Positions 6,327 through 13,384 are shown, numbered from the stretch's first letter. The stretch is 13,884 bases of DNA from Deltaproteobacteria bacterium (GCA_013153415.1 JAADEO010000218.1:1-13884), one strand, 5' to 3'. Numbers and translations: made by a program. Notes: generated by a model from the letters alone, not told the origin.

Positions 6327-6866
6327 ATGGGCTTGTTCAAGGAAAAATACCAGCAGGAGATAGTGCCGGCCTTGCAGAAGAAATTCAGCTACGGCAATAT
6401 TATGGAGGTTCCCCGCCTCGAGAAGGTCGTGGTGAACATGGGCTTGGGCGAAGCGGTGCAGAATGTCAAGATTCTCGAGTCCGCGGTGCAGGAGATGGCG
6501 GCCATCACCGGTCGCAAGCCGGTTATCACCCGGGCCCGCAAATCGATCGCCCAGTTCAAATTGCGGGAAGGGATGCCGATCGGTTGCATGGTGACCCTGC
6601 GGCGCGAGGTGATGTACGAATTCCTCGAGCGGCTGATCTGCGTGGTGCTGCCCCGGGTCCGGGACTTCAAGGGGATCTCGGCCAAGGCCTTTGACGGCCG
6701 TGGCAACTACTCCCTGGGTTTTCGTGAGCAGGTGGTTTTCCCGGAGATCGACCTCGAGAATGTCGACAAAGTCAAGGGCATGAATATCGCGGTAGTGACG
6801 ACGGCAAAAACCGACGAAGAGGGGCGTGAGCTCCTGAAATTGTTTGGTTTCCCATTCAGAAAATGA
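6327..6866 (+). CDS. rplE: 50S ribosomal protein L5
   Basis: L5 binds 5S rRNA in the central protuberance together with L18, contacts P-site tRNA and makes a bridge to S13. The 179-residue product is full length. Landmarks are VPRLEKVVVNMGLGEAV near the start, GRKPVITRARKSIAQFKLREG in the middle, RVRDFKGISAKAFDGRGNYSLG, and the closing LKLFGFPFRK. GGAGG (6312-6316) is ten bases before the ATG. The spacer after it (6867-6914) includes the palindrome CCGGGCCCGG (6874-6883). Confidence 0.98.
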   Translation: MGLFKEKYQQEIVPALQKKFSYGNIMEVPRLEKVVVNMGLGEAVQNVKILESAVQEMAAITGRKPVITRARKSIAQFKLREGMPIGCMVTLRREVMYEFLERLICVVLPRVRDFKGISAKAFDGRGNYSLGFREQVVFPEIDLENVDKVKGMNIAVVTTAKTDEEGRELLKLFGFPFRK

Positions 6867-6914
6867 TAGCTTGCCGGGCCCGGTGAACGGGGCTGGTGAT
6901 CCAGGAGAAGTTTG

Positions 6915-7100
6915 ATGGCGAAGAAGTCAATGATGATCAAGGCCGAAAGGGCGAAGAAATTTGCCGTACGGGAGTACAACCGTTGTCCCCTGTGTGGTCG
7001 GCCGCGTGGTTACTACCGCAAGTTCGGCATGTGCCGGATCTGTTTCCGGACTCTCTCTTCCCGGGGCGAGATACCGGGAGTGATCAAATCGAGCTGGTAG
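6915..7100 (+). CDS. rpsN: 30S ribosomal protein S14, zinc-binding type Z
   Basis: S14 is a late-binding protein of the 30S head. This is the short 61-residue zinc form, with a C-X2-C-X12-C-X2-C finger at Cys24, Cys27, Cys40 and Cys43 (CPLCGRPRGYYRKFGMCRIC). E. coli has a longer zinc-free form of about 100 residues. AGGAG (6903-6907) is seven bases before ATG 6915; an in-frame TTG at 6912 is a weaker alternative. The gene lies in the usual L5-S14-S8 order. The type Z gene is often named rpsZ or rpsN1. Confidence 0.98.
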   Translation: MAKKSMMIKAERAKKFAVREYNRCPLCGRPRGYYRKFGMCRICFRTLSSRGEIPGVIKSSW

Positions 7101-7146
7101 TCGCAGTCTTTATTAAAGAGTTCAATTTTTACAGAAGGTGAGTAGA

Positions 7147-7545
7147 ATGTCGGCAAACGATCTGATCGCTGATATGTTGACCAGAATTCGTAATGCGAAT
7201 ATGGCAAATTTTGAGAAAGTTGATGTTATCCTGACCCGGATGAACCGGAGCCTGGCTGATATCCTTAAGGAAGAGGGCTATATTCGGGATTACCAGGTGA
7301 TCCAGGATGACGTGCAGGGAGTTCTGCGTCTCTATCTCAAGTATGACGAGGATGGGCGTCCGGTTATCAATGGGCTCAAGCGTGAAAGTCGCTGCGGACT
7401 GCGGCGCTACGTCAAGCATGATGAGATCCCGGTAATCAGGAACGGTCTGGGAACCAGTATCCTGTCGACCTCGAAAGGGGTGGTCAGCGGTGAACAGGCG
7501 GCGAAACTGCATGTTGGTGGCGAATATATCTGTTCTGTCTGGTAG
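7147..7545 (+). CDS. rpsH: 30S ribosomal protein S8
   Basis: S8 is a primary binder of the 16S central domain and, in E. coli, the translational repressor of the spc operon. The 132-residue product has DLIADMLTRIRNA at the start and the diagnostic end (TSILSTSKGVVSGEQAAKLHVGGEYICSVW, with its conserved STSKG loop). A GTG at 7138 is in frame, but it lies within the GAAGGTGAG SD region; ATG 7147 gives the family-standard start MSANDLIADML. No S8-target mimic of 16S helix 21 was recognised in the window, so autoregulation cannot be claimed. Confidence 0.97.
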   Translation: MSANDLIADMLTRIRNANMANFEKVDVILTRMNRSLADILKEEGYIRDYQVIQDDVQGVLRLYLKYDEDGRPVINGLKRESRCGLRRYVKHDEIPVIRNGLGTSILSTSKGVVSGEQAAKLHVGGEYICSVW

Positions 7546-7580
7546 ACGGTTTTCAAACAGAGTTGTTGTGGAGATAAAGA

Positions 7581-8114
7581 ATGTCTCGAATTGGTAAGCA
7601 AGAGATTACCCTGCCGCAGGGAGTTGAAGTTTCGGTGGCGGACGGGAAAGTTAAGGTCAAAGGGCCCAAGGGCACTCTGGAGCAGGCCCTGGTCGATCGG
7701 GTCGGAGTCGAGATTGGCGACGGGGTCGTCAATGTCACCCGCGTGGCCGATGACCGGCGTTCACGTTCCTTTCACGGTCTGATGCGGGCCCTGATCGCCA
7801 ATATGGTTACCGGCGTGTCGACCGGGTTTTCCAAGACCCTGGAGATCAACGGGATCGGCTACCGGGCCGATGTCAGCGGCAAAACCCTGAACCTGGCGCT
7901 CGGTTTCTCCCATCCCATAGCCTACCCGATTCCCGAAGGGATTTCGATTTCGGTGGATCGCGAGAAAGTGGTGGTCCAGGGGGTCGACAAGCAGCAGGTC
8001 GGGGCCGTGGCCGCCGATATCCGGGCCTTCCGTCCGGTTGAGCCCTACAAAGGCAAAGGGATCAAGTATATCGACGAATATGTTATTCGTAAAGCCGGTA
8101 AGGCCGGTAAGTAA
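7581..8114 (+). CDS. rplF: 50S ribosomal protein L6
   Basis: L6 lies near the sarcin-ricin loop and the GTPase centre and is built of two similar alpha/beta repeats. The 177-residue product starts MSRIGKQEITLPQGV and contains GPKGTLEQAL, the first-repeat end (HGLMRALIANMVTGVSTGFSKTLEI, with its conserved GVS-GFSK core), and the family signature near the end (RAFRPVEPYKGKGIKY). GGAGAT (7570-7575) lies five bases before the ATG. The last codons, AGKAGK, come from a direct repeat of GCCGGTAAG and form the left arm of a hairpin with a T-run beyond the stop. Confidence 0.98.
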   Translation: MSRIGKQEITLPQGVEVSVADGKVKVKGPKGTLEQALVDRVGVEIGDGVVNVTRVADDRRSRSFHGLMRALIANMVTGVSTGFSKTLEINGIGYRADVSGKTLNLALGFSHPIAYPIPEGISISVDREKVVVQGVDKQQVGAVAADIRAFRPVEPYKGKGIKYIDEYVIRKAGKAGK

Positions 8115-8135
8115 CCGGCCGGGCCGAGTTTTTTT
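8102..8135 (+). terminator. Possible attenuator or leaky terminator between rplF and rplR
   Basis: GGCCGGT (8102-8108) pairs perfectly with ACCGGCC (8114-8120) around AAGTA, a loop that contains most of the rplF stop. Eight bases later comes a run of seven T (8129-8135). A second stem, CGGC (8116-8119) with GCCG (8123-8126), overlaps the right arm of the first and ends two bases before the T-run, giving two mutually exclusive folds. The short stem plus T-run resembles a weak intrinsic terminator, and translation of the end of rplF would block the first stem. Because essential genes follow, it would have to be partial. This is inference from pairing only. Confidence 0.4.
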
Positions 8136-8146
8136 GAGGTGATGTG

Positions 8147-8509
8147 GTGGATCTGAAAACAAAGAAAAGATTGGTGCGGGAAAAGAAGAAACGCAGGATC
8201 AGAGGGATAATCAGCGGCAGCGCCGAGCGGCCGAGACTTTCGGTTTTTAAGTCCGCCAAGCATATCTATGTTCAGGCTATCGATGATGAGCAGGGTAGAA
8301 CCATGGCGGCTGCTTCCAGCGTCGAAAAGGGGTTTACCCTGGCTTCGGGAGGCAACCGAGCTGCGGCCAAGGAGGTCGGCCGGATGATCGCCGAGCGCCT
8401 GCAGGCTGAGAGTGTCAAGGAAGTGGTTTTTGACCGCAATGGTTTCATTTACCATGGCCGGATCAAGGAACTGGCGGATGGGGCCCGGGAAGCCGGATTG
8501 AAGTTCTAG
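8147..8509 (+). CDS. rplR: 50S ribosomal protein L18
   Basis: L18 binds 5S rRNA with L5 and L25 in the central protuberance. The product is about 120 residues with a basic N-terminus (KKRLVREKKKRRIRGII), the family core ERPRLSVFKSAKHIYVQAIDD, and the end FDRNGFIYHGRIKELADGAREAG. Two GTG codons stand in tandem at 8144 and 8147. The SD match GAGGTGAT (8136-8143) puts its GAGG four bases from the first and seven from the second, so 8147 is preferred; 8144 would add one residue. The SD directly follows the T-run of the putative attenuator. Confidence 0.96.
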   Translation: MDLKTKKRLVREKKKRRIRGIISGSAERPRLSVFKSAKHIYVQAIDDEQGRTMAAASSVEKGFTLASGGNRAAAKEVGRMIAERLQAESVKEVVFDRNGFIYHGRIKELADGAREAGLKF

Positions 8510-8550
8510 TGAGCTTGTTAAATAAGCAATTGATTTGTTGGAGGTGAGGC

Positions 8551-9048
8551 TTGGAAAAGCCCAGATTTCAGGAAAGTGATGTAACCGAACGGGTTGTCAA
8601 GATCAACCGGGTTGCTAAGGTTGTTAAGGGTGGTCGGCGTTTCAGTTTCAGCGCTCTGGTTGTTGTCGGTGACGGCAAGGGCAAGGTCGGTTTCGGACTC
8701 GGCAAGGCCAATGAGGTTCCGGAAGCGGTGCGCAAAGGAACGGAAGCGGCCAAACGTGAGATGGTAAATGTCGCCCTGGAGGGGACCACGATTCCGTTTC
8801 AGGTGGTGGGCAACTACGGGGCCGGCAAGGTTCTGTTGCGTCCGGCCTCTCCCGGTACCGGGGTGATTGCCGGCGGCGCCGTCCGTGCCGTCCTCGAATC
8901 GGCCGGGGTCAAGGATATCCTGACCAAATGCATCGGTTCCAACAATCCCCATAACGCGGTGCGGGCCACCCTTGACGGTCTTATGCAGCTGCAGAGTGCC
9001 GACCAGGTTTCCCGTAACCGGGGCAAACGTGTGCACCTGACCAGCTAG
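8551..9048 (+). CDS. rpsE: 30S ribosomal protein S5
   Basis: S5 helps form the mRNA entry channel with S3 and S4 and affects decoding fidelity. The 165-residue product has the dsRBD-like N-terminal domain with VVKGGRRFSFSALVVVGDG (about 25-43) and GFGLGKANEVPEAVRKG. The second domain carries LLRPASPGTGVIAGGAVRAVLE and the NPHNAVRATLDGL helix. The initiator is TTG, six bases after GGAGG within TTGGAGGTGA. No ATG is available before the conserved domain. Confidence 0.97.
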   Translation: MEKPRFQESDVTERVVKINRVAKVVKGGRRFSFSALVVVGDGKGKVGFGLGKANEVPEAVRKGTEAAKREMVNVALEGTTIPFQVVGNYGAGKVLLRPASPGTGVIAGGAVRAVLESAGVKDILTKCIGSNNPHNAVRATLDGLMQLQSADQVSRNRGKRVHLTS

Positions 9049-9092
9049 TCTAAGTCAGGGACCGTTCAAATACCAAGCGAAGGAGAGGGAAA

Positions 9093-9272
9093 ATGAGTGC
9101 CCTTAAAATCACATTGAAGCGCAGTTGCTGCGGGCGCCTGCTCAAGCATAAGAGAACGGCTCAGGCCCTGGGCTTGCGCAAGATCCGCCAGACCGTGATC
9201 AAAGCGGATACCCCGCAGATCCGGGGCATGGTGCGCAAGATTTCTTACCTTGTTGATGTTGAAGAAGTCTGA
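9093..9272 (+). CDS. rpmD: 50S ribosomal protein L30
   Basis: This 59-residue gene begins at ATG 9093, seven bases after AAGGAG (9080-9085), and ends TGA at 9270-9272. The product starts MSALKITLKRSCCGR and ends IRGMVRKISYLVDVEEV, with the family helix HKRTAQALGLRKIRQTV. L30 is a small ferredoxin-like protein of the large subunit. The order S5-L30-L15 is standard. Residues 12-13 are two adjacent cysteines; there is no second CxxC, so they are not a zinc site. Confidence 0.95.
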   Translation: MSALKITLKRSCCGRLLKHKRTAQALGLRKIRQTVIKADTPQIRGMVRKISYLVDVEEV

Positions 9273-9305
9273 CCTTGAGTCAGCTTACTGGATAAGAGGA
9301 AAGTA

Positions 9306-9761
9306 ATGGTTGATTTAGCTTCATTGCCCGCGGACCGCGGCGCCAGCAAAAATCGGAAAAGAGTCGGCCGGGGGATCGGTTCCGGTTATCACAAAACCGC
9401 CGGCCGCGGCCACAAAGGTCAGAAATCGCGCTCCGGGGGCAGCATCCATCCCTGGTTCGAGGGTGGCCAGATGCCGTTGCAGCGGCGCATTCCGAAACGG
9501 GGATTCACCAACATTTTCCGGCGTGAATACGCGATCGTCAATGTCTACCAGCTCAATTGTTTCGAGGATGGCAGCGTGGTTGATGCCGCCGCCCTGCAGA
9601 AACAGGGGGTCGTCAATCAGGGTGAAAAACGGATCAAGTTGCTGGGCAGCGGGATCCTCAACCGTAAACTCACCATCCGGGTAGCCGCCTGCAGCGCCAC
9701 CGCGGCGGAGAAGGTCAAACAGGCCGGCGGTACGGTTGAAGAGGAGACTGGCGTTGCTTAA
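9306..9761 (+). CDS. rplO: 50S ribosomal protein L15
   Basis: L15 has a long extended N-terminal arm running into the 50S core and is important late in assembly. The 151-residue product shows the arm with its Gly/Arg/Lys-rich motif (KRVGRGIGSGYHKTAGRGHKG, starting near residue 18, then QKSRSGG), the GGQMPLQRRIPKRGF segment, and the C-terminal domain with KLLGSGILNRKLTIRV. AGAGGA (about 9295-9300) precedes the ATG. Its last eight bases overlap the start of secY, so the two are probably translationally coupled. Confidence 0.97.
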   Translation: MVDLASLPADRGASKNRKRVGRGIGSGYHKTAGRGHKGQKSRSGGSIHPWFEGGQMPLQRRIPKRGFTNIFRREYAIVNVYQLNCFEDGSVVDAAALQKQGVVNQGEKRIKLLGSGILNRKLTIRVAACSATAAEKVKQAGGTVEEETGVA

Positions 9762-11058
9762 GGGCATTGAGAACATCGGCAATATCCCCGAATTGCAGAA
9801 ACGCCTGGGCTGGACCTTCTTCCTGCTCCTGGTTTACCGCATTGGTATCCATGTGCCGACCCCGGGGATCGATGGTCAGGCCCTGGCCGCATTCTTCGCC
9901 CAGGCCAAGGGCACCCTGCTGGGAATGTTCGACATGTTTTCCGGCGGCGGTTTGAGCAAGCTGTCGGTTTTCGCCCTGGGGATCATGCCCTACATCAGTG
10001 CTTCGATTATCATCGAGCTTCTGGCCATGGTGGTTCCGACCCTGGAGCGACTCAAGAAAGAGGGAGAAGCCGGACAGCGCAAGATTATCCGTTACACCCG
10101 CTATGGTACCCTGCTTTTGAGCGTGATCCAGAGTTTCGGCATCGCCGTCGGTCTCGAGAGCATGCAGGGTCCGGCCGGCGAAATGGTGGTCATGTTTCCG
10201 GGCTGGGGTTTCCGCCTGCTGACCGTGATCACTCTGACCACCGGTACTGCGTTCATCATGTGGATCGGTGAGCAGATCACCGAGCGCGGTATCGGCAACG
10301 GAATCTCCCTGATCATCTTCGCCGGGATCATCGCCCGGGCTCCGGCCGCGATCATCAATACCGTGCGTCTCATCAAGACCGGTGAAATGAGCCTCTTCGT
10401 GATGCTTTTCATCCTCGTGCTGATGGCGGTGACGGTGGCGGCGATCGTTTTCATGGAGATGGCCCAGCGTCGGATTCCGATCCAGTACGCCAAGCGGGTC
10501 CAGGGCCGCCGCATGGTCGGCGGCCAGAGCACGCACTTGCCGCTGAAGATCAATACCGCCGGGGTTATTCCGCCGATTTTCGCTTCTTCGATCATCATGT
10601 TCCCGGCGACGATCGCCAACTTCATCGATCTGCCGATCATGAAGAAATTCTCGGCCGCTTTCGTGCCGAGCAGCATTGCGTATAATATCGTTTATGTCAT
10701 TCTGATCTTTATTTTCTGCTACTTCTATACCGCGGTAACCTTCAAGCCCGACGATGTCGCCGAGAACCTGAAGAAGTTCGGCGGCTACGTCCCCGGCATT
10801 CGGCCCGGGAAGCGGACCGCGGAGTATCTCGACAAGATCCTGACTCGGTTGACCTTTTGGGGGGCGGTCTACGTTTCGATCGTCTGCGTCCTGCCGATGC
10901 TGCTGATCGGGAAGTTCAACGTTCCCTTCTTCTTCGGCGGAACCGCGCTCCTGATTGTCGTCGGGGTCGGTATCGACACCATCCAGCAGATTCAGTCGCA
11001 CCTGATGGCCCGCAACTATGAAGGCCTGATGCGCAAGGCCGGTGGACGTCGGCGTTAG
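9754..11058 (+). CDS. secY: Protein translocase subunit SecY
   Basis: SecY is the channel subunit of the SecYEG translocon in the inner membrane and passes unfolded preproteins and membrane segments. The product is 434 residues with ten predicted membrane helices. Visible are the first helix (FFLLLVYRIGIHVPTPGID), the glycine-rich plug region (FSGGGLSKLSVFALGI, about 61-76), MPYISASIIIELL of TM2, GIGNGISLIIF, the cytosolic loop RRIPIQYAKR, the LPLKINTAGVIPPIFASSI helix, and a basic C-terminus (RKAGGRRR). The frame is open back to a TTG at 9736, but TTG 9754 is seven bases after GAGGAG (9741-9746) and gives the usual N-terminal length. It overlaps rplO by eight bases. Confidence 0.97.
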   Translation: MLKGIENIGNIPELQKRLGWTFFLLLVYRIGIHVPTPGIDGQALAAFFAQAKGTLLGMFDMFSGGGLSKLSVFALGIMPYISASIIIELLAMVVPTLERLKKEGEAGQRKIIRYTRYGTLLLSVIQSFGIAVGLESMQGPAGEMVVMFPGWGFRLLTVITLTTGTAFIMWIGEQITERGIGNGISLIIFAGIIARAPAAIINTVRLIKTGEMSLFVMLFILVLMAVTVAAIVFMEMAQRRIPIQYAKRVQGRRMVGGQSTHLPLKINTAGVIPPIFASSIIMFPATIANFIDLPIMKKFSAAFVPSSIAYNIVYVILIFIFCYFYTAVTFKPDDVAENLKKFGGYVPGIRPGKRTAEYLDKILTRLTFWGAVYVSIVCVLPMLLIGKFNVPFFFGGTALLIVVGVGIDTIQQIQSHLMARNYEGLMRKAGGRRR

Positions 11059-11070
11059 TATGGAAACCCT

Positions 11071-11095
11071 GCGACGGTCACTGCGCGGCAGTCGC
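11071..11095 (+). promoter_or_regulatory. Hairpin in the secY-adk spacer
   Basis: ACTGC (11080-11084) and GCAGT (11088-11092) form a perfect five-pair stem with a GCG loop. Alternatively GCGAC (11071-11075) pairs with GTCGC (11091-11095) as an outer stem. The following TGTTAATATT is AT-rich but not a T-run, so an intrinsic terminator is doubtful. It marks the junction of spc with the adk-map-infA segment and could be a processing point. No clear adk promoter was found, although TAATAT at about 11099 could act as a weak -10. Confidence 0.4.
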
Positions 11096-11132
11096 TGTTA
11101 ATATTCAACCTGATTGAAAAAAGGAGAATGTC

Positions 11133-11774
11133 ATGAACCTGATTTTGTTGGGACCTCCGGGAGCCGGTAAAGGAACCCAGGCGAAAAAGATGATCGAGGC
11201 GCTCAAGATTCCTCAGATTTCGACAGGTGACATTCTCCGTGCGGCCGTCAAGGAAGGCACGGAGATGGGGGTCGAGGCCAAGAAGTACATGGATGCCGGC
11301 AAACTGGTACCCGATTCCGTGGTTATCGGCATCATCGACGACCGTCTCAAAGAGGATGATTGCAACAAGGGCTTCATTCTCGATGGTTTCCCCCGGACCG
11401 TGGACCAGGCCTCGTCGCTGGATGAGATGCTGGAAAAGAGCGGCCGCAAGATCGATCACGTGATCAGTATCGAGGTCCCCGACGCTGATCTGCTGGCCCG
11501 TCTGACCGGACGCTGGATGTGTACCTGCGGGGCCAGCTTTCACAAGATCTTCAATCCGCCGAAAGTGGACGGTATCTGCGACCTCTGCGGAGCCAAGCTC
11601 TACCAGCGGGATGATGACAAGGAAGAGGCGATCAAGGTCCGGCTCGAGAACTACCACAAGCAGACCGCGCCTCTGATTGAATATTACAAGGGTAAAGGCC
11701 TGTTGCGCCCGATCGATGGAACCGGAACCCCGGATGAGATCTACGCGGCGATCATGGCCGTAATCAATGGATGA
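11133..11774 (+). CDS. adk: Adenylate kinase, long form with cysteine-rich LID
   Basis: Adk catalyses ATP + AMP to 2 ADP in the cytosol. The 213-residue product has the P-loop GPPGAGKGT (7-15), the AMP-binding STGDILR (30-36), and DGFPRT (84-89) with catalytic Arg88. The LID carries four cysteines at 130, 132, 149 and 152 (CTCGASFH ... CDLCG). In zinc-type kinases of Gram-positive and many delta-group bacteria the first pair is C-X2-C; here it is C-X1-C, read directly from the codons tgt acc tgc. RLENYHKQTAPLIEYY near the C-terminus is typical. AAGGAG (11121-11126) is six bases before the ATG. The stop overlaps map (ATGA). Confidence 0.97.
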   Translation: MNLILLGPPGAGKGTQAKKMIEALKIPQISTGDILRAAVKEGTEMGVEAKKYMDAGKLVPDSVVIGIIDDRLKEDDCNKGFILDGFPRTVDQASSLDEMLEKSGRKIDHVISIEVPDADLLARLTGRWMCTCGASFHKIFNPPKVDGICDLCGAKLYQRDDDKEEAIKVRLENYHKQTAPLIEYYKGKGLLRPIDGTGTPDEIYAAIMAVING

Positions 11775-12526
11775 TTGTCTTACGTTCCCGGCGGGAGATT
11801 GAGAAACTCAAGGCCGCCAATCGCATGGTGGCCGAGGTTCTCGAACTTCTGAAAAAAAGTGTCCGGCCGGGAATCAGTACTGCCGCCCTGGACAAGATAG
11901 CCGAGGAAGAGATTGTCGGGCGGGGAGCGCGGCCGGCATTCAAAGGATATGCCGGTTTCCCGGCCACCTTGTGCACCTCGATCAACCATGAAATCGTCCA
12001 TGGTATTCCCTCGCGCAAGCGCAAACTCAAGGAGGGGGATATCATCAGTATTGATGTCGGGGTTTGCCTGGACGGCTACTATGGTGATGCGGCGATCACC
12101 GTACCGGTGGGAAAGATCTCCAACGTGGCCCGCAACCTTCTGGAGGTGACCCGGGTCTCTCTGGAGAAAGCGATCGCCCGGGCCTGGCCCGGAGAGCGGT
12201 TGCATACGCTCTCCTACAGCGTCCAGGAGCACGCCGAGAAGAACGGCTTCAGCGTGGTCAGGGATTTTGTCGGGCATGGTATCGGAACCGAGTTGCACGA
12301 GCCTCCGCAGATTCCCAACTACGGCCGCCCCGGTACCGGTCTGCTGCTGAAAAGCGGGATGGTGCTGGCGATCGAGCCGATGATCAACCAGGGAAGCTGG
12401 GAGGTCGATGTACTGGCCGATGGCTGGACCGCGGTGACAAGGGATCGCAAGCTTTCGGCCCACTTTGAGCATACCATAGCCATTACCGATGATGGCCCCG
12501 AGATATTGAGTACGCTGGAGGATTAA
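11771..12526 (+). CDS. map: Type I methionine aminopeptidase
   Basis: MetAP removes the N-terminal Met from nascent chains whose second residue is small, which suits a locus full of Met-Ala and Met-Ser ribosomal proteins. The 251-residue pita-bread enzyme keeps all five metal ligands, Asp95 (IDVGV), Asp106 (GDAA), His169 (GHGIG), Glu202 (AIEPM) and Glu233 (HFEHT), plus the catalytic His77 (NHEIVHGIP) and His176. There is no N-terminal extension or SH3/zinc region, so it is type Ia-like. It overlaps the adk stop by four bases and has no good SD, so it probably relies on coupling to adk translation. Confidence 0.98.
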   Translation: MIVLRSRREIEKLKAANRMVAEVLELLKKSVRPGISTAALDKIAEEEIVGRGARPAFKGYAGFPATLCTSINHEIVHGIPSRKRKLKEGDIISIDVGVCLDGYYGDAAITVPVGKISNVARNLLEVTRVSLEKAIARAWPGERLHTLSYSVQEHAEKNGFSVVRDFVGHGIGTELHEPPQIPNYGRPGTGLLLKSGMVLAIEPMINQGSWEVDVLADGWTAVTRDRKLSAHFEHTIAITDDGPEILSTLED

Positions 12527-12556
12527 GATAAATGAATTTGATGGTGGTAAAAGAAG

Positions 12557-12778
12557 ATGTCGAATAAAGAGGATGTGATTGAAGTCGAAGGGACGGTGGT
12601 TGAAACCCTGCCCAACGCCATGTTCCGGGTGGACCTGGAAAACGGGCACCGGGTGCTGGCCCATATTTCCGGTAAGATGCGGATGCATTTTATCAAGATT
12701 CTGCCCGGAGACAAAGTGACGATTCAGTTATCACCGTATGATTTAAGTCGTGGCCGGATTATTTACCGTACCCGGTAG
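12557..12778 (+). CDS. infA: Translation initiation factor IF-1
   Basis: IF1 is an OB-fold (S1-like) protein that occupies the 30S A site during initiation. The 73-residue product has the family length and core: EDVIEVEGTVVETLPNAMF, then RVDLENGHRVLAHISGKMR, and LSPYDLSRGRIIYR at the end. The SD is weak (AAAGAAG just upstream). A 12-codon frame starting at ATG 12532 overlaps its start by 11 bases and may couple initiation to map or to itself. The gene sits between map and rpmJ, as in Firmicutes and many delta-group genomes. Confidence 0.98.
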   Translation: MSNKEDVIEVEGTVVETLPNAMFRVDLENGHRVLAHISGKMRMHFIKILPGDKVTIQLSPYDLSRGRIIYRTR

Positions 12779-12814
12779 ACGGAAGACACGCAAACCCGAT
12801 TATTGGAGTCGAAG

Positions 12815-12928
12815 ATGAAGGTTCGAGCATCAGTCAAAAAGATCTGCGATAAATGCAAACTGATCAAGCGGCGTGGAGTCGTGCGGGTTATTTGCGAAAA
12901 CCCCAAGCATAAGCAACGCCAGGGTTGA
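12815..12928 (+). CDS. rpmJ: 50S ribosomal protein L36, zinc (C+) form
   Basis: This 37-residue gene starts at ATG 12815, six bases after GGAG (12805-12808), and ends TGA at 12926-12928. The product begins MKVRASVKKICDKCKLIKRR and ends NPKHKQRQG. It has the C+ zinc set: Cys11, Cys14, Cys27 and His32. L36 is the smallest 50S protein and stabilises the L7/L12-proximal region of 23S rRNA. The order infA-rpmJ-rpsM is standard. Confidence 0.97.
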   Translation: MKVRASVKKICDKCKLIKRRGVVRVICENPKHKQRQG

Positions 12929-12963
12929 TAAAAAGAAAACGGCAGTTTTAGGAGGAGAATCCA

Positions 12964-13335
12964 TTGGCCAGAATCGCTGGGGTGAATTTGCCCCGAAACA
13001 AAAGAATTGTCATCGCCCTGACCTATATCTACGGTATAGGACGCAGTACCTCTGAGAAAATTCTTTCCGAGGTCGAGATTGATCCGAATACCAAGAGTGA
13101 TGATCTCAACGATGATCAGCTTGCCCGTATTCGCGAAAAGATTGAAAATACATACAAGATCGAAGGTGACTTGAGGCGCGAGGTAACCACCAATATCAAG
13201 CGGTTGATGGATATCGGCTGCTACCGGGGGTTGCGTCACCGTCGGGGCCTGCCGGTGCGGGGACAGCGGACCAAGACCAACGCCCGGACCCGCAAGGGCC
13301 CGGCTCGGGGTCCGATTTCGAGGAAGCGTAAATAG
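12964..13335 (+). CDS. rpsM: 30S ribosomal protein S13
   Basis: S13 lies in the 30S head, pairs with S19 and bridges to L5; its basic tail contacts the P-site tRNA. The 123-residue product starts MARIAGVNLPRNKRIVIALTYIYGIG, contains the YRGLRHRRGLPVRGQRTKTNARTRKG signature near 89-114, and ends PISRKRK. The initiator is TTG after AGGAGGAG (12950-12957). The 35-base upstream spacer carries only a weak AAAAC-GGCA-GTTTT hairpin (12936-12949), too short for the S4-binding pseudoknot known from E. coli. Confidence 0.98.
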   Translation: MARIAGVNLPRNKRIVIALTYIYGIGRSTSEKILSEVEIDPNTKSDDLNDDQLARIREKIENTYKIEGDLRREVTTNIKRLMDIGCYRGLRHRRGLPVRGQRTKTNARTRKGPARGPISRKRK

Positions 13336-13356
13336 TTTTAAGAACTGATCAACTGG

Positions 13357-13375
13357 CAGCAGCAGAGGGCTGCTG
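13357..13375 (+). promoter_or_regulatory. Hairpin abutting the rpsK SD
   Basis: CAGCAG (13357-13362) pairs perfectly with CTGCTG (13370-13375) around a seven-base loop CAGAGGG. The SD GGAGG occupies 13376-13380, with no gap from the stem, and the rpsK ATG is at 13385. The layout resembles the palindrome beside the rpsC SD. A stem next to an SD can keep it single-stranded or, if extended, mask it. No T-run is present. Confidence 0.45.
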
Positions 13376-13384
13376 GGAGGAAAA

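Noticed and set aside
7101..7146. TCTTT-ATT-AAAGA stem and T5 run before rpsH as a terminator
   Set aside because: The stem is five AT-rich pairs with a triloop and the T-run is not adjacent, so it is unlikely to terminate transcription.
9715..11001. 428-residue open frame on the minus strand across secY
   Set aside because: It is a mirror of secY, caused by GC-rich third positions. The translation is Asp/His/Gln/Arg-rich without recognisable domains and has no SD or context of its own.
12929..12963. S4-binding pseudoknot leader before rpsM, as in the E. coli alpha operon
   Set aside because: The spacer is only 35 bases, with one weak AT stem, too short for the nested pseudoknot.
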